From Planctomycetota bacterium (GTDB lineage: Bacteria > Planctomycetota > B15-G4): a DNA stretch of 64,000 nt. Under the pieces are notes generated by a model. The model made no database searches and was not told the origin of the DNA. It was given only the letters and a program-made list of their open reading frames with translations. Both the position numbers and the translations under genes were made by a program. Location: positions 186,001 to 250,000 of the forward strand of contig JAJDEP010000005.1 in the NCBI GenBank assembly GCA_029259715.1, written 5' to 3'. This document shows, piece by piece, positions 8,029 through 18,047 of this stretch (position 1 is its first letter; every line of letters begins with the position of its first letter).

Positions 8029-9079
8029 TCCGGTCGGGGCACCGGTCGAACCCGGGCCGGTGACGCCCCCGGCCCGGGGCCGGCTGCGCCGCCGGGTGAT
8101 CCTGGTGCTGTTGCTGCTGGTGGGCGCCTGCGGGGTCCAGGTGGGGCGGGCTCTGCTGACGCTGGGGATCCAGCCCGTGATCCCCGGAGCGCTGTATCGC
8201 AGCGGGCAACCGGACGGGCCGGGGCTCGACGCGTGGGTCGACGAGTTCGGCCTGCGGTCGGTCATCTCCACGCGGGGGGACGAGGCGGCCGAGAGCTGGT
8301 TCGACGACGAACTGGCGGTGGTGCAGCGGCGGGGCCTCGAGTTCTTCACGGTCAAGCTGGACGGCGACGAGATGCCGAGCCGGGAGCGCCTGGCGCGCCT
8401 GGTGCGGCACATCGACGACGCGCCGCGGCCCGCCCTGATCCACTGCAACTGGGGCGTCGAACGCAGCGGCCTGGCGGCGGCCATCGCCCTGTTGCTCGAA
8501 GGCGAGTCGATCGCCACCGCCAATGCGCAGCTCACCTATCGCCACGGGATCGAGCGCTGGCTGACCGGGTCCGACCTGCCGGACGTGATCGTCGACTACG
8601 AGGGCTGGCTGGCGGCGACGGATCGGGCGCACACGCCGGACCTCCTGCGGCACTGGGCCGCCGAGGTCTACATCCCCTACTTCTATGCCAATGAGGTGGT
8701 GCTCGAGCGGGAGCCGGAGGTCTACCGGTGCGGTGAAGAGATTGAGGTGACCGTGCGCCTGGTCAACGCCAGCCGGCGGCCATGGCGACATCGAGCGGAG
8801 CGGGATCGGGGTGTCCACTTCGAGGTGCGCCTGAAGGCGCTGGACGACGGACCCGCATGGTCGGCGAGCGTGCGCGGCGGTTACGTCGACCTCACCGTGG
8901 CGCCGGGCGAAGCGTCGGTGTTCGACGTGTCGCTGGGAGCCTTCCCGCGCCCCGGCCCCTACCTGCTGGAGGTGGCCATGGTGAACGAGATGGTGGCGTG
9001 GTTCGCCGCCGAGGGCGGTCGGGACTTCCGCACCACCCTCGAGGTCCTGCCCGCCGCGGGCGACCCGGCCGAGCGGTAG
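8021..9079 (+). CDS. Membrane-anchored dual-specificity/tyrosine phosphatase-like protein
   Basis: A 352-residue protein with an N-terminal membrane segment (about residues 24-40), a cysteine phosphatase domain (about 50-210) and a C-terminal beta-rich domain (about 225-345) of unknown fold. The P-loop HCNWGVERSG has Cys142 and Arg148 at the required C-x5-R spacing, and LYRSGQP at 59-65 is typical of this phosphatase group. The general acid cannot be fixed by eye. The ATG at 8021 lies inside the end of the kinase gene (8-base overlap). This gives a kinase/phosphatase pair in one transcript, suggesting that the phosphatase opposes or resets the kinase; that is inference. Depending on orientation, the domains after the helix would lie outside the cytoplasm. 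Confidence 0.82.
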   Translation: MADPVGAPVEPGPVTPPARGRLRRRVILVLLLLVGACGVQVGRALLTLGIQPVIPGALYRSGQPDGPGLDAWVDEFGLRSVISTRGDEAAESWFDDELAVVQRRGLEFFTVKLDGDEMPSRERLARLVRHIDDAPRPALIHCNWGVERSGLAAAIALLLEGESIATANAQLTYRHGIERWLTGSDLPDVIVDYEGWLAATDRAHTPDLLRHWAAEVYIPYFYANEVVLEREPEVYRCGEEIEVTVRLVNASRRPWRHRAERDRGVHFEVRLKALDDGPAWSASVRGGYVDLTVAPGEASVFDVSLGAFPRPGPYLLEVAMVNEMVAWFAAEGGRDFRTTLEVLPAAGDPAER

Positions 9080-9167
9080 GGCCGGGGGCCGGCGAGCACA
9101 CGTCCGCCGAGCGGTTATCATCGTCGTCGGAGCGATGAGCGCTCGACGCAAACGACGGGAGCTGGCC

Positions 9168-9638
9168 ATGGAGAAGGCGACGTTCGGCGGGGGGTGCTTC
9201 TGGGGTGTCGAAGCCTCCTTCCGGCAGGTGAAGGGTGTGAAGGCCACCTCCGTGGGCTTCATGGGCGGCTTCCAGGAGCAGCCGACCTACAAGGACGTCT
9301 GCACCGAGGGCACCGGGCATGCCGAGGTGGTGCAGGTGGAATTCGAGCCGGGTGAGGTCTCCTACGACGAGCTCCTCGCGGTGTTCTTCAAGGTGCACGA
9401 TCCCACGCAGCACAACCGGCAGGGTCCCGATGTGGGGACGCAGTACCGTTCGGCGATCTTCGTCCACGATGCCGACCAGGAGCGCCGGGCGCGCGCCGCC
9501 CTCGTGGCGCTGGAGGCCTCGGGCCTGTACGTCCGGCCGGTGGTGACCGAGGTGGTGCCCGCCACCCCGTACTGGCTGGCGGAGGACTACCACCAGCAGT
9601 ACCTGGAAAAGCGCGGCCAGTCGGAGTGCCACCTCTAG
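9168..9638 (+). CDS. msrA: Peptide-methionine (S)-S-oxide reductase MsrA
   Basis: A 156-residue MsrA, which reduces methionine-S-sulfoxide in proteins and protects against oxidative damage. The catalytic motif GGGCFWG has Cys10. The YKDVCTEGTGHAEVV stretch and the HDPTQHNRQGPDVGTQYRS segment are diagnostic. A further Cys lies two residues before the end (ECHL) and may act as resolving cysteine. I chose ATG 9168 rather than 9135: GGGAG lies 6 bases before it and the family begins here. A TATCAT box at 9116-9121 is a possible -10 element. It stands alone, without msrB. Confidence 0.96.
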   Translation: MEKATFGGGCFWGVEASFRQVKGVKATSVGFMGGFQEQPTYKDVCTEGTGHAEVVQVEFEPGEVSYDELLAVFFKVHDPTQHNRQGPDVGTQYRSAIFVHDADQERRARAALVALEASGLYVRPVVTEVVPATPYWLAEDYHQQYLEKRGQSECHL

Positions 9639-9794
9639 GGAGGTGGATGAGTGGGCAACCGGGGCCGGCCAACCGAGGCCGGCATTCAGGCCTGGGGGGA
9701 CGCCGTCGGTGACCACCCGACGGGGCATCGACTATCATGGCCAGCGAGCCCGGCGCCGGCAGGACGGCGCGACCGAATCCCGGAGAGACGATCG

Positions 9795-10112
9795 ATGAGT
9801 GATCAGACCGCGCCGAAAGCGGCCAGCAAGCCGACCATGGAGAACACCAGCTTCCAGGAAGTGCTGCGCGCGCTGGTCGGGAAGACCGTGACGATCGTCA
9901 ATTCCGAGTCGTACGAGAGCGCGCCCATGGGGCACCAGCTGCGCACCGGTTTCTACCGGGCCAAGGTGGCCGGCCTCGGGCAGGACTTCATGATCCTATT
10001 GACGGAGTTCGCCGACCGGGGCAAGGACGCCGAGCCGGTCAAGCAGTACATCCCGCTCTCCGGCATCAAGCGCATCAGCATGATGAAGTCGGAGCGCCTG
10101 CTCCACATCTGA
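9795..10112 (+). CDS. Small unknown protein with a possible Sm-like barrel
   Basis: A 105-residue cytoplasmic protein that I do not recognise. After about 25 polar residues the sequence (SFQEVLRALVGKTVTIVN onward) alternates short hydrophobic strands with turns and ends in IPLSGIKRISMM, a pattern resembling Sm/Hfq-like or other small beta-barrel domains (a leucine helix, five strands, then a final I-x-x-I strand). This is a visual resemblance only. The ATG at 9795 has GGAGAG about 8 bases upstream, and a TATCAT box lies at 9733-9738. Its neighbours (msrA upstream, a convergent secreted protein downstream) give no clue to function. Confidence 0.7.
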   Translation: MSDQTAPKAASKPTMENTSFQEVLRALVGKTVTIVNSESYESAPMGHQLRTGFYRAKVAGLGQDFMILLTEFADRGKDAEPVKQYIPLSGIKRISMMKSERLLHI

Positions 10113-10136
10113 GGCGTTGCTGCGAGCCCGCAGGGG

Positions 10137-13100
10137 CTAGGGCCGCGAGAAGATCTCGACCGTGTCGTCCTTCGCGAATCCGGCGCTCTTGCCGCCGGCC
10201 ACCACGAAGACGCGGCCCTCGAACAAGAGCGGGTAGATGCCGTGACGCGGGGTGGGCATCTCGGCCTCGAGGCGCCAGGTGTCCGTGGCGGGGTCGTAGA
10301 CGTCGACCCGGTCGTAGACGTCCTGGGGCGTCGCCCCGGGGCCGTCGAGGGTCTCGCCGCCGAAGATGTAGAACTCGTCCTGGAGCCAGACGGCCTTGCC
10401 CATGCCGCCGCGGAATTGCGGCAGGGGTTCGAGGTCGGAGCCGGGCGGGACCACGTCGTCGCTGGTGATCCAGCTGTCGAGCAGCGGGTCGTAGATCTGC
10501 ACGCTGTCGAAGCCGTTGGCGACCACGTTGCTCGCGCCGCTGCCGATGCCGCGACCGCCGAAGATGTACAGCTTCACGCCGTCGGTGCCGGCGGCGGCGT
10601 GGTTGCGACCGAGGCCGCTCGGGACCGGCGCCAGGGCCGTCCATGAGTCGAGGACCGGGTCGTACACCGCGCAGTTGTCGACGGTGGTGCTGCCCACGAT
10701 GCCGCCGGCGGCGTAGATCTTGCCGTCGATGAGGGCCGTGTTCACCGAGCCGCCGTTCCATGGCATGGGCGTGCCGAGGGACCAGCTGTCGAGCACCGGG
10801 TCGTAGATCTGCACCTTGCCAGGGGCGCCGTTGGTGAGGCCGCCGATGACGTAGAGCTTGCCGTCGTAGGCCTCGGCGGCGTGGTGATGCCCGGCGAAGG
10901 AGCGCACGGCCAGGGTGTCGTCCCAGCTGTCGGCGTGGATGTCGTAGCCCTGGGTCTTGTTGCTGCTCTCGCCCACCACGTAGAGCACGCCGTCGATGAT
11001 GGCGGCTGCGATCTCACCGACCTTGGTGGGCATGTCGGCCTTGGTCTCCCAGCGGCCGGGCTCGGAGCCCTGGGGCACGAACAGGTAGCGGAAGGTGTCG
11101 GGGAGATTCGACTGCTGGGCGTCGGAGACGACGACCACGTCGAGCAGGTCGGTGGTCGGCGAACCGTTGGCCGGGATGATGCCGTCGATGCGCTTCGACG
11201 TGACCGACGTGAGGGTGGCCGGGATGCCGCCGATGGTCACCGAGGTGTTGCCGATGTTGCCGAAGTTGTGGCCGCCGATGGTGAAGGTGTTGCCGCCCGA
11301 GGCCGGCGCCCGCCAGGGAAAGATGTCCCAGGCCACCATGCTCGTGCCCACCGAGACGTCGTTGGGCTTGAGGATGGAGATGACGTTGGAGGTGTAGTCG
11401 GCGCCGATGACCACGCCGCCCGGCCCCAGGCAGATGTCGAGGGCGGAGAGGTTGGGCGTGATGGTGTTGACGGAGAGCACCGACCGGCCGTCGTCGGCCA
11501 GCTTCACGCGCTTCACGGGGTTGTTCCACTTCTCGACCATGAGGTGGCCGAGGATCTGTCCGGCGAAGGCGGTGGAGCGGTACTCGAGGATGCCGTTGGT
11601 GGACGACGACATGGACTGCAGCTTGCCGCGGAACACGCCGGGGATGGAGGTCGCATTGGCGTGGTACCAGACGCACTGGCGCGGGTCGTAGCGGCCACGG
11701 TTGCGGTTGGGTCCGCCGTAGTAGACCCCGTACTCGATCAGGTTGAGCTCGTCGCCGGCGGCGGCGCCCGAACCGGTGTCCGTCGAGCAGGTCACCGAGC
11801 CGGGACCGAAGCTCACGTTGGGCCCGTTGTCGACGCCGTAGAGCATGCCCTTGGTCGTGAAGATCAAGCCGTAGGTGTTGCGGACGCCAGGCGCGAACAC
11901 CTCGACGTCGACGCCCGGCGCCACGTCCACGATGTCGCCGAAGACCTGGTCGTTGTTGGGCGCGCCCCCGATGGTCTCCACGTAGGTGATCGTGCCGTTG
12001 AATCCGATCTTGGACGTCTTGGCCTTGAGCACCGCCACGTTGAGCGGAGTCTCCGGCAGGGTGCCGTGGGCGACGGTGGGGATGCCGGCGTTGGTGTTGG
12101 CCCCGCTGGAGATGAGCAGGTCGCCGTTGTTGTCGAATTGGATGCCGTTGATGGCGTGGTCGTGATTGCTGACCGGCAACCCGGTGATGAGCGGGATGGG
12201 CGTGTCGAAGGCGGGGCCCTCGAGGATCGACACGGCCCCCGGGTAGGGCGCCGTCCCGCCGAACGCGCCGCCGCCCTGGGCGTACAGCTCATTGTGCGAG
12301 ACATAGACGCGCACCGGACTCGGCGGGTCATAGGGGTTGAAGGTGATCCCGAGGATCTCCTTGTTGGAGAGATTGATCAGGCCGTCGTAGGTCGTCTCGG
12401 CGAGGACGTTGTAGTCGTCGTCGAAAGTGACGGCGAGCAACTGCCCGGTGCGCAGCGGCACGTAGAGGCGCCCGTCGGGGCCCCACTCGCACGCGGTGGG
12501 TGAGACGGCCGACACCGGCGACGTCATGGTGAAGCTGATCGGTGGTGTGGCCGCCTCGTCGTAGGTGTAGTTCAGGCTGTTGGAGATGCCCTGCGGCGTC
12601 TCGACCGTCACCGCGATGACGCCGGCGGCGTGGGGCGGCGAGAAGAAGACGATCTCCTCGTCGGTGCGGCGCAGGAAGCTGGCCTCGGTGATGTCGATGC
12701 CGCCCCAGTGGACGGTGACCTGGTTCGAGGGAAAGAAGCCGAAGCCGGTGATGATGACCTCGTCGCCGCCGAGGGTGATGCCTGCGCCCGGCATGGAGTT
12801 GATCACGGGCGCGTCCTGCAAAGCGTCGTAGGTGAGGTCGTCGGTGGCGATGGGGGTCAGCGATCCGCCCTGGAGCCCCATGGTGACCTCGACGGGCAGG
12901 TTGCCCAGGTCGAGGATCGAGAAGCGCGCTTCGACCGTGTGCAGTCCGACGCCCAGCGCCAGCGGGCCGACGTAGGGCGAGCCGTTGATCTCCAGCCGCT
13001 GGTCGTCGCCGCCGAGGGCCGCGAACTCGTAGTTGCCGGCCGTGTCGATGTCGACGTTGGCCTGCAGGCGCACCATGACCGACTCACTGAACGGCGAGCC

Positions 13101-15161
13101 GCCGATGCCGCCCTCCTCGATGACTTTCAACTCGGTGCGGATCTCGCCGAAATCGGAGTTGGCCGGGATCGAGTCGAGCAGGGGGCCGGGAGACTGCCCG
13201 ATGCCGCCGAAGTAGTAGAGCGCGAGGACCCCGGGAATGGTGTTCGGGTCGAAGATCTCGAAGCTGGCGCATTCGACCAGCGATTCCTGCGGGATGTTGT
13301 CGTCCCAGATCTCCAGGCACACCGTGTGCGGGCCCACCGGGAAGCTCAGCGTCGGGTCGACGGAAGCCGAGAGCACCGTGGGGCCTTCGCGCCACTCGTA
13401 GTCAGTGAGGGCCTTGAAGGGCTCATGGGTGTGCGAGTCGGAGCCGATCAGCAGCACGTTCTCGCTGCCGTTCTCGTCGTAATCGACGATGACGTCGTCG
13501 GTCACGATGACGACGTGCAGGAACGGGTGACCGAGGGACCCGCCGGTGGCGGTGAGCTGCACCTGCACCGGGTCGGCGTTGCTGTTGAACTGCAGGACCA
13601 CGTCGTTGGACTGGTGGACCGTAGGCGAGAAGGTCACGTCGACCTGGGTGGAGGCGGCGGGCACGAGCAGCAGCGGCGGCACGATGGGCACGTTCACGCT
13701 GACGGACGCGCCCGAATAGGACGAGCCGTCGACGTCGACGATGAACTCGGAACCCTCGCCGCCGCCCACGCCGATGAGGAAGTCGAGGCTCGCCAGGGTC
13801 AGGTCGTCGAGGCCGGCGTTGCTGACCTGCAGGGGCAGGGTCAGCATGCCGCCTTGGGAGAGGGTGCCGAAGTCGAGGGACGGCAGGTCGATGTCGAGCA
13901 CGGGCACCATGGCCCGCACCTCGATGGCGCTGACCTGCGCGTTGGCGGCACCCACCTTGGTGAAGTCGATGTCGAAGCTGCCGTCGGTGAGGGTGACCGG
14001 GAAGGTCCAGTCGTCGGCGACCTCGAAGCCCACGGCGGCGTGGGTGTCGTAGTCGTCGAGCACGAGCACGCCCTCAATGGTGACGTCCTGCACGCGCAGC
14101 CCCGTCTGGTCGAGGCGGGTCTCTGCGAAGCGCAGCGTGACCTCGTAATCGCCGTTGGGGGCGGGCAGGTCGTAGCCGAATGCGTCGGCCTTGCGTGCGG
14201 ACGGATACAGGTCGGGGTCGGAGGTGCCCGTGACCACGGCGCCGCTGTCGTCCGGCAGGCCGCCGGTGTAGGCGAAGTCGGGCGTGAACGTGCGGCCCTG
14301 GCTGTCCACGTAGGTGGAGCCGCCGCAGTTGAGCAGGTACTCGTTGGTGAGCGCGCCCTGGGCGATGCCCGAGAGGGCCACCTCGGTGGGTGTCCAGCCG
14401 GCGGGCAGCGCGTTCTGGACCACCTGAAGGTTCGCGGTGTGCAGGCCCGGTGAATTGGGCTGGAAGGTCACCTGCACATCAACAGTGTCCTCGGGCAGCA
14501 GCAAGACGGGCGCGGTCTGCGCCAGCACGGCCACGAAGTCACCGGTGCGATCGCCGTTCACGATGACGTCGTCGATGGTGAGGGGGCGGTCGGTCTCGTT
14601 CGTGAGCGTCACGACCTGCGGGGCGGAGATCTGTCCCACCACCTCCGGGGAGAAGGCGAGGGACGACGAGTCCGCCTCTGGAACGGCGGTGAAGTGCAGG
14701 TGCAGGCCCTGGGTCAGGGTGACGCTGTTCGGCCCGGCCTGCTCGATCACGCCCCACTGGAAGTAGAGGTCCTCGCCGACGTTGGTCGGCACGGGGAAGG
14801 ACATGTGCACTTCGCCCGATAGATCGGCGTTGATGAACAGCAACGGGAAGTCGGCGGAGCTCCACACGGCGCAGCCCGGGTTCACGCCCGGCACGTGGCT
14901 CACGTCGAACGGGATCGGGTCGGGACCGAACATCTCGTTGTTGAAACCGATGATCGCGATGACCTGGCCGCCGGGTGGCGCGCCGGTCAGGCTGACGGTC
15001 GAGAACTGGTCAGGCGAGAGCGAGCCCGAGTGGCCGATGACCGGCTCGGGATTCAGGCCGACGCAGCCGGCGCCGTAGAGCGTCGCCTGGGAAGAGGCGA
15101 GCGGCGCCAACACAAAGATCGCCGCGCAAAGGGCGGCACAGATCACCTTCCAACGGGTCAC
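10137..15161 (-). CDS. Giant secreted mosaic protein (malectin, IPT/TIG, beta-propeller, Kelch)
   Basis: A 1674-residue exported protein. Domains by eye: signal peptide 1-26; unknown beta domain 27-160; choice-of-anchor-D-like Ig domain about 165-270; malectin-like sugar-binding domain about 275-418; second anchor-D-like domain about 420-540; PKD-like segment about 548-640; PA14-like region about 645-775; IPT/TIG domain 785-868; a six-bladed glucose/sorbosone-dehydrogenase-like propeller about 875-1270; a second IPT/TIG 1282-1362; and Kelch repeats about 1370-1674. The combination suggests binding to extracellular polysaccharide or cell surface. Whether the propeller has redox activity cannot be decided. 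It starts with GTG; no earlier in-frame start exists. Confidence 0.85.
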   Translation of the reverse strand: MTRWKVICAALCAAIFVLAPLASSQATLYGAGCVGLNPEPVIGHSGSLSPDQFSTVSLTGAPPGGQVIAIIGFNNEMFGPDPIPFDVSHVPGVNPGCAVWSSADFPLLFINADLSGEVHMSFPVPTNVGEDLYFQWGVIEQAGPNSVTLTQGLHLHFTAVPEADSSSLAFSPEVVGQISAPQVVTLTNETDRPLTIDDVIVNGDRTGDFVAVLAQTAPVLLLPEDTVDVQVTFQPNSPGLHTANLQVVQNALPAGWTPTEVALSGIAQGALTNEYLLNCGGSTYVDSQGRTFTPDFAYTGGLPDDSGAVVTGTSDPDLYPSARKADAFGYDLPAPNGDYEVTLRFAETRLDQTGLRVQDVTIEGVLVLDDYDTHAAVGFEVADDWTFPVTLTDGSFDIDFTKVGAANAQVSAIEVRAMVPVLDIDLPSLDFGTLSQGGMLTLPLQVSNAGLDDLTLASLDFLIGVGGGEGSEFIVDVDGSSYSGASVSVNVPIVPPLLLVPAASTQVDVTFSPTVHQSNDVVLQFNSNADPVQVQLTATGGSLGHPFLHVVIVTDDVIVDYDENGSENVLLIGSDSHTHEPFKALTDYEWREGPTVLSASVDPTLSFPVGPHTVCLEIWDDNIPQESLVECASFEIFDPNTIPGVLALYYFGGIGQSPGPLLDSIPANSDFGEIRTELKVIEEGGIGGSPFSESVMVRLQANVDIDTAGNYEFAALGGDDQRLEINGSPYVGPLALGVGLHTVEARFSILDLGNLPVEVTMGLQGGSLTPIATDDLTYDALQDAPVINSMPGAGITLGGDEVIITGFGFFPSNQVTVHWGGIDITEASFLRRTDEEIVFFSPPHAAGVIAVTVETPQGISNSLNYTYDEAATPPISFTMTSPVSAVSPTACEWGPDGRLYVPLRTGQLLAVTFDDDYNVLAETTYDGLINLSNKEILGITFNPYDPPSPVRVYVSHNELYAQGGGAFGGTAPYPGAVSILEGPAFDTPIPLITGLPVSNHDHAINGIQFDNNGDLLISSGANTNAGIPTVAHGTLPETPLNVAVLKAKTSKIGFNGTITYVETIGGAPNNDQVFGDIVDVAPGVDVEVFAPGVRNTYGLIFTTKGMLYGVDNGPNVSFGPGSVTCSTDTGSGAAAGDELNLIEYGVYYGGPNRNRGRYDPRQCVWYHANATSIPGVFRGKLQSMSSSTNGILEYRSTAFAGQILGHLMVEKWNNPVKRVKLADDGRSVLSVNTITPNLSALDICLGPGGVVIGADYTSNVISILKPNDVSVGTSMVAWDIFPWRAPASGGNTFTIGGHNFGNIGNTSVTIGGIPATLTSVTSKRIDGIIPANGSPTTDLLDVVVVSDAQQSNLPDTFRYLFVPQGSEPGRWETKADMPTKVGEIAAAIIDGVLYVVGESSNKTQGYDIHADSWDDTLAVRSFAGHHHAAEAYDGKLYVIGGLTNGAPGKVQIYDPVLDSWSLGTPMPWNGGSVNTALIDGKIYAAGGIVGSTTVDNCAVYDPVLDSWTALAPVPSGLGRNHAAAGTDGVKLYIFGGRGIGSGASNVVANGFDSVQIYDPLLDSWITSDDVVPPGSDLEPLPQFRGGMGKAVWLQDEFYIFGGETLDGPGATPQDVYDRVDVYDPATDTWRLEAEMPTPRHGIYPLLFEGRVFVVAGGKSAGFAKDDTVEIFSRP

Positions 15162-15197
15162 GGCCAGGCTCGTCGGGTTCGGGGGGGAGGGTCTCGC

Positions 15198-15266
15198 GCC
15201 AACGCCGTTCGGGTGGGAATGATCGGGTTCCTGCGCATTCCCGGGGCGTTGGCCCGATGCATATTA
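15198..15266 (-). promoter_or_regulatory. Nested hairpin and possible -10 box in the leader of the mosaic-protein gene
   Basis: The 281 bases between the divergent genes at 15161 and 15443 hold two nested perfect stems: GCCAACGCC (15198-15206) with GGCGTTGGC (15245-15253), and inside it GGGAATG (15215-15221) with CATTCCC (15236-15242). Reading leftward, a TAATAT box at 15266-15261 would place the transcript start just before the outer stem, so the structure would form the 5' end of the leader. No convincing -35 box was found. Toward the rightward gene, TAGACT at 15410-15415 is a weak possible -10. Confidence 0.4.
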
Positions 15267-15442
15267 CTCTGTCCTGCGAATTCCGCCACGAAATGGGGAG
15301 TGCGCGCCCATCCCACCGGTCGAGCGGAGGCGGCGGCCCAGGCGTCCGCGGGGATGCGGGGAGAGCAGGGGACACCGACACGTCGTCGAAAGCGCTCTGC
15401 AGGGGGACTAGACTGGCTGTTTCGCCCCTTCACGAGGCCTTC

Positions 15443-16549
15443 ATGCTGCACCACACCCCCTCCGCCCGAACGGGCCTCCTGGCCCTCTCGGCCCTGCTGG
15501 CCGGCCTCACCGGGTGCGCCCCGGCACCGGGGACGGTCTCGTCTCCGTCGTCGCAGGCCGTGGCGGCCGCCGATGATCCGGCCGCCGGCACCGCCGTCCA
15601 CCTCGCTTCGGCTGCGCCCGACGAATCGGTGGCTGCCGAGTCCGTGGCCGCAGCGGCCGCGCCGAAGACCGACCCGTTCGAGCCCAACGTCCAGGGCGCC
15701 TCGGAGGACGAGGACGACGTGCTCTTCCGCGGATGGGTCGAGCAGGCCTACGTCGAGGTGATGACCGCCCTCGAAGGGGGCGCCGACATCCGCATGCGCG
15801 AGCAGGTGCCGGTGGTGGTGGCCACCAACAAGGGGGCCCTCGACCGCCGGCGCGCGTACAGCGAGACCCTCGAGGAGAATCAGGGCCTGACCTACGGCAT
15901 GGACCTGTTCGCCGACCTGTTGCTCGGCGGCGGCATCCTCGGGCGCTACTTCCCCGACGAGAAGGCCTTCTATCTCTTCAGCGACAACATCGTCGACGCT
16001 GACGACGACGATGTCGAGAGAACGCGCGCGTTCGCCTGGGCGATCATGGCCCACGAGATGGTGCACGCCTACGACGACCAGGTGTACGACTCGGTGCCGA
16101 CGCCGGACGAGGCCATCCTCGAGATGAGCAAGCCCGAGAACATCGCCCACATCGGCGCCATGATGGCGCTGCTCGAGGGGCGCGCCACCTATGCAGCCGA
16201 GCTCGCCTGCCTGCACGCCGGCGTCGAGACACTCCCCGTGCGCACCATGGACGATGTCGCCGACGCCCAGATGATGGAGTCCGACGGATCCATCGAGATG
16301 GACGTCGGCGCCGGCGTGGCCAACGCCCTGGCCCGGGCCAAGCTGGCGCAGTACGTCTACGGTCGCACCTTCGCCAAGCAGGCTTACGACTTCGGCGGCG
16401 AGAAGTTCTTCGGCCACGTCTTCGACAGCCTGCCCATCACCATGCAGGAGATGGAGGACTTCGAGAAGTTCAAGGCGCGCTGGGCGGACGACATGTCCGC
16501 GGCGCTCGACGCCGAGGAAGAGGAGGCGGCGGCGGCCGACGCCCAGTAA
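15443..16549 (+). CDS. Putative zinc metallopeptidase lipoprotein (HExxH)
   Basis: A 368-residue lipoprotein (lipobox LTGC, Cys25) followed by a low-complexity Ala/Ser/Asp linker to about residue 90 and a helical domain. HEMVH at 204-208 is a HExxH zinc site, and EGRATYAAE (Glu245) 37 residues after the second His could supply the third ligand, as in gluzincins. The family is not one I can name. It is anchored to a membrane after export, so it probably cleaves periplasmic proteins or peptides. The ATG at 15443 is chosen because the lipoprotein signal begins there. It converges on gatB with 3 bases between the stops. Confidence 0.75.
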   Translation: MLHHTPSARTGLLALSALLAGLTGCAPAPGTVSSPSSQAVAAADDPAAGTAVHLASAAPDESVAAESVAAAAAPKTDPFEPNVQGASEDEDDVLFRGWVEQAYVEVMTALEGGADIRMREQVPVVVATNKGALDRRRAYSETLEENQGLTYGMDLFADLLLGGGILGRYFPDEKAFYLFSDNIVDADDDDVERTRAFAWAIMAHEMVHAYDDQVYDSVPTPDEAILEMSKPENIAHIGAMMALLEGRATYAAELACLHAGVETLPVRTMDDVADAQMMESDGSIEMDVGAGVANALARAKLAQYVYGRTFAKQAYDFGGEKFFGHVFDSLPITMQEMEDFEKFKARWADDMSAALDAEEEEAAAADAQ

Positions 16550-16552
16550 GGC

Positions 16553-18037
<1,485 letters not shown>

Positions 18038-18047
18038 GGGCGGGTCC

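Noticed and set aside
12630..14453. 607-codon frame antisense to the mosaic protein gene
   Set aside because: Low-complexity Asp/Gly/Val/His/Arg sequence without recognisable domains, opposite a well-supported gene.
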